Assembly (NCBI GenBank): GCA_012513515.1 | Contig: JAAZCA010000020.1 | Location: 1-42,322 of the forward strand | Source: Myxococcales bacterium | Lineage (GTDB): Bacteria > UBA10199 > 2-02-FULL-44-16 > JAAZCA01 | Length of the DNA: 42,322 bases | Direction of reading: 5' to 3' | In this document: piece by piece, positions 41,003 through 42,322 of the stretch | How the letters are laid out: every line of letters starts with the position of its first letter | Position numbering within the stretch: position 1 is the stretch's first letter | The notes under the pieces: model-generated | What the model saw: the letters and a program-made list of their open reading frames with translations, nothing else | Told to the model about the DNA's origin: nothing | The model's database searches: none | Translations under genes and position numbers: made by a program

Positions 41003-42031
41003 CTACCCTACAGAACGCCGAATCATAAACTCCACATCCTCATTAGCCCCTTTCCAGCTGATATCGATATCCGGATGATTCTCGGCAAAAACCCTAAAAA
41101 CCTCATCCACAAAGCCCTGCCCGACGGTTCGCACCCCTGTGAAATCCAGCTCTATCCTGCGGAAGCTTTCCATGGAATGCAGGAGGCGCTTGGCCTGAGA
41201 CCTTGAAATATAGCTGTCGCCGGAATCAAAAAGCCTGACGCTGATACTGCTTTTGTCGAAGGTAAAATCCTCCCCGGTGTACTTTCTGAAGACATCGGCA
41301 AGCTTCCTCGACGATGGAAGATCCAGCTCGAAATAGACCGAAGTCCCCTTTTTCTTCCGCGCCCCCTCTACAAAGAGATCGTCAATACGACCATCCACTA
41401 TAAGGCGCTTGCCGTTGCTCGAAAGAACGAATCTGTCAACGGCCCTGGAGGTAAAAAATATTCCCTCTCCCGAATGTCTATCTGGCGCGGTGGTCTGCTT
41501 GCCTTTGAGCAGTTCCCCTACCGCATCCATAATTCCGGGGAGACCTTTCTTCGCACGGATATTCTCGAATGCGCCGATGCCTCTGTCATTGATCTCGACA
41601 CAGACCCCCAGCTCGCCAATTCGCATAACGACATCTATGAATTTGCTTCCGGAATGATCAATGGCGTTATTTAACATCTCGGTGAAGGCATAGCGAAGGA
41701 TGTCGAGCTCATCCTGCGCAAGATTTTTCAGGGGCGATTCTTTTAAGGCCTCCTCGAACGCGGAGTCTTCAAGCAGCCCCAACGCCTTGAATCTTTTCTT
41801 GAATTCAACCTGCTTCCCTGAAAACTCATCGATCCGCTTCGGATCATTTAGCAGGTAAAAGCTATTTTGCCTGCTCCCGCCGCGCCTTATTATTTTCCCC
41901 TCGCGCATTAAATCTTTCAGATGCCTGGCGATGGCCTGGCGGCTTATGCCGAGCTTAGAAACGAGATCGGAGTTTCGCAAAACCCCTTTTTTGGCGATCA
42001 TCTTCAATATGGCGTCTTTATTTTTGATCAT
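41003..42031 (-). CDS. HTH-GHKL ATPase-DUF4325 regulator
   Basis: A 342-residue single-chain regulator. Residues 1-60 are a winged HTH of the DeoR/MarR type (LVSKLGISRQAIARHLKDLM). Residues about 105-250 are a GHKL (histidine-kinase-like) ATPase with N-box EMLNNAIDHS (118-127), DRGIGAF (149-155) and SGEGIFFTSR (187-196). Residues about 260-342 are a DUF4325 (STAS-like) domain. No phospho-accepting His is seen, so it probably switches by ATP rather than by phosphotransfer. The start at 42,031 is chosen over 42,064. Neither has a ribosome site, and both sit in the repeat array, which suggests autoregulation. Confidence 0.88.
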   Translation of the reverse strand: MIKNKDAILKMIAKKGVLRNSDLVSKLGISRQAIARHLKDLMREGKIIRRGGSRQNSFYLLNDPKRIDEFSGKQVEFKKRFKALGLLEDSAFEEALKESPLKNLAQDELDILRYAFTEMLNNAIDHSGSKFIDVVMRIGELGVCVEINDRGIGAFENIRAKKGLPGIMDAVGELLKGKQTTAPDRHSGEGIFFTSRAVDRFVLSSNGKRLIVDGRIDDLFVEGARKKKGTSVYFELDLPSSRKLADVFRKYTGEDFTFDKSSISVRLFDSGDSYISRSQAKRLLHSMESFRRIELDFTGVRTVGQGFVDEVFRVFAENHPDIDISWKGANEDVEFMIRRSVG

Positions 42032-42104
42032 GACAACATAATGACAACACAATTTTTGAATCATGTCAACATATTGTCAACATAAAATTTGAATCATGTA
42101 AACA
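42030..42104 (-). promoter_or_regulatory. Operator array: five 9-bp boxes at 11/22/11/22-bp spacing
   Basis: Plus-strand boxes at 42,030 (ATGACAACA), 42,041 (ATGACAACA), 42,063 (ATGTCAACA), 42,074 (TTGTCAACA) and 42,096 (ATGTAAACA) follow one consensus, written TGTTGWCAT on the coding (minus) strand. Start-to-start distances are 11, 22, 11 and 22 bp, so all face the same side of the helix. TTGACA boxes within the array suggest overlap with a -35 element. The boxes cover the start of the regulator gene, which favours autoregulation. Confidence 0.8.
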
Positions 42105-42322
42105 TGCCTCTATGCAACCTGCTTGTAGCGCTCCACGGCGGCTGATTTCGCGTTAAATTTGAAATGGTTATAAAATTATTGATCTTTTTTTCCAAATTGT
42201 GTTAGAAGGCGCAACTTCTTGCGGGACGATCGATCTTTAAAATTTAGATTTTGCGTATCGGTTTTCCTCCATTTTCCATTTTCTCATGCCATTTTCTAAA
42301 TTTGCGGCACTGGAAAATAGAG
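42105..42322. other. Window-edge intergenic stretch, no gene seen
   Basis: 218 bases with no open reading frame of note, no tRNA and no clear terminator. AT-rich with a run of T residues near 42,185. It is upstream of the regulator and may hold further promoter sequence. Confidence 0.4.

Noticed and set aside
1-42322. CRISPR array, prophage or integrase, insertion sequence
   Set aside because: No regularly spaced repeat-spacer pattern, no transposase or integrase signature and no terminal repeats with duplications were found, apart from the hairpin element treated above.

Overview
The window reads as a chromosomal segment of a Gram-negative, deltaproteobacteria-like bacterium (Myxococcota, Bdellovibrionota or a related candidate lineage; rank and species cannot be fixed from sequence reading). 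The evidence for a diderm is LolA, Pal, LspA, two Lgt-family proteins, and many predicted lipoproteins with clear lipoboxes. Genes are densely packed, often with ATGA start/stop overlaps. Housekeeping genes (ileS, ftsK, lolA, nth, rnhA, yacG, rnpB, two tRNAs) are mixed with accessory clusters.

Layout. (1) 1-7,015, minus strand: the end of a tRNA-Val(UAC) and a seven-gene run of exported or surface proteins. In transcription order these are a TPR/PEGA protein, a lipoprotein, a lipoprotein with thrombospondin type-3 repeats and a beta-helix, a small four-helix protein, a Pal-like lipoprotein, a tail-fibre-like trimeric coiled-coil protein and a small exported protein. I do not recognise this set as a named system. 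(2) 7,245-19,721: a purine/molybdenum-hydroxylase region. It holds a two-subunit molybdenum hydroxylase (plus strand), a CcdA-like transporter with a thioredoxin-like lipoprotein, guanine deaminase overlapping yacG, XdhC and a MocA/MobA-like nucleotidyltransferase, and a three-subunit xanthine-dehydrogenase-type enzyme (minus strand) followed by an M23 peptidase. Together they could convert guanine to xanthine to urate, with the chaperone and cofactor-maturation genes alongside. A roughly 210-bp hairpin element lies upstream of xdhC. (3) 19,756-20,422: a decayed AbiE-type toxin-antitoxin pair, then a terminator and tRNA-Gly(CCC). (4) 20,601-22,880: mannose-6-phosphate isomerase and a eukaryotic-type hexokinase. 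(5) 23,028-31,092, minus strand: a single-domain response regulator, an unknown membrane protein, endonuclease III, a CPBP protease, a divergent Lgt, LspA, IleS, a lipoprotein and a canonical Lgt. (6) 31,212-38,566: an M30-like metalloprotease lipoprotein, a YhcC-type radical SAM protein, a TPR protein, FtsK and LolA. (7) 38,567-42,322: RNase P RNA flanked by simple repeats, RNase HI, a zinc-ribbon coiled-coil protein, and an HTH-ATPase-DUF4325 regulator whose promoter carries five 9-bp boxes at strict 11/22/11/22-bp spacing.

The most promising leads for something undescribed are the phased operator array with its ATPase-type regulator, the long hairpin element at 13,064-13,273, and the surface-protein operon at 156-7,015.
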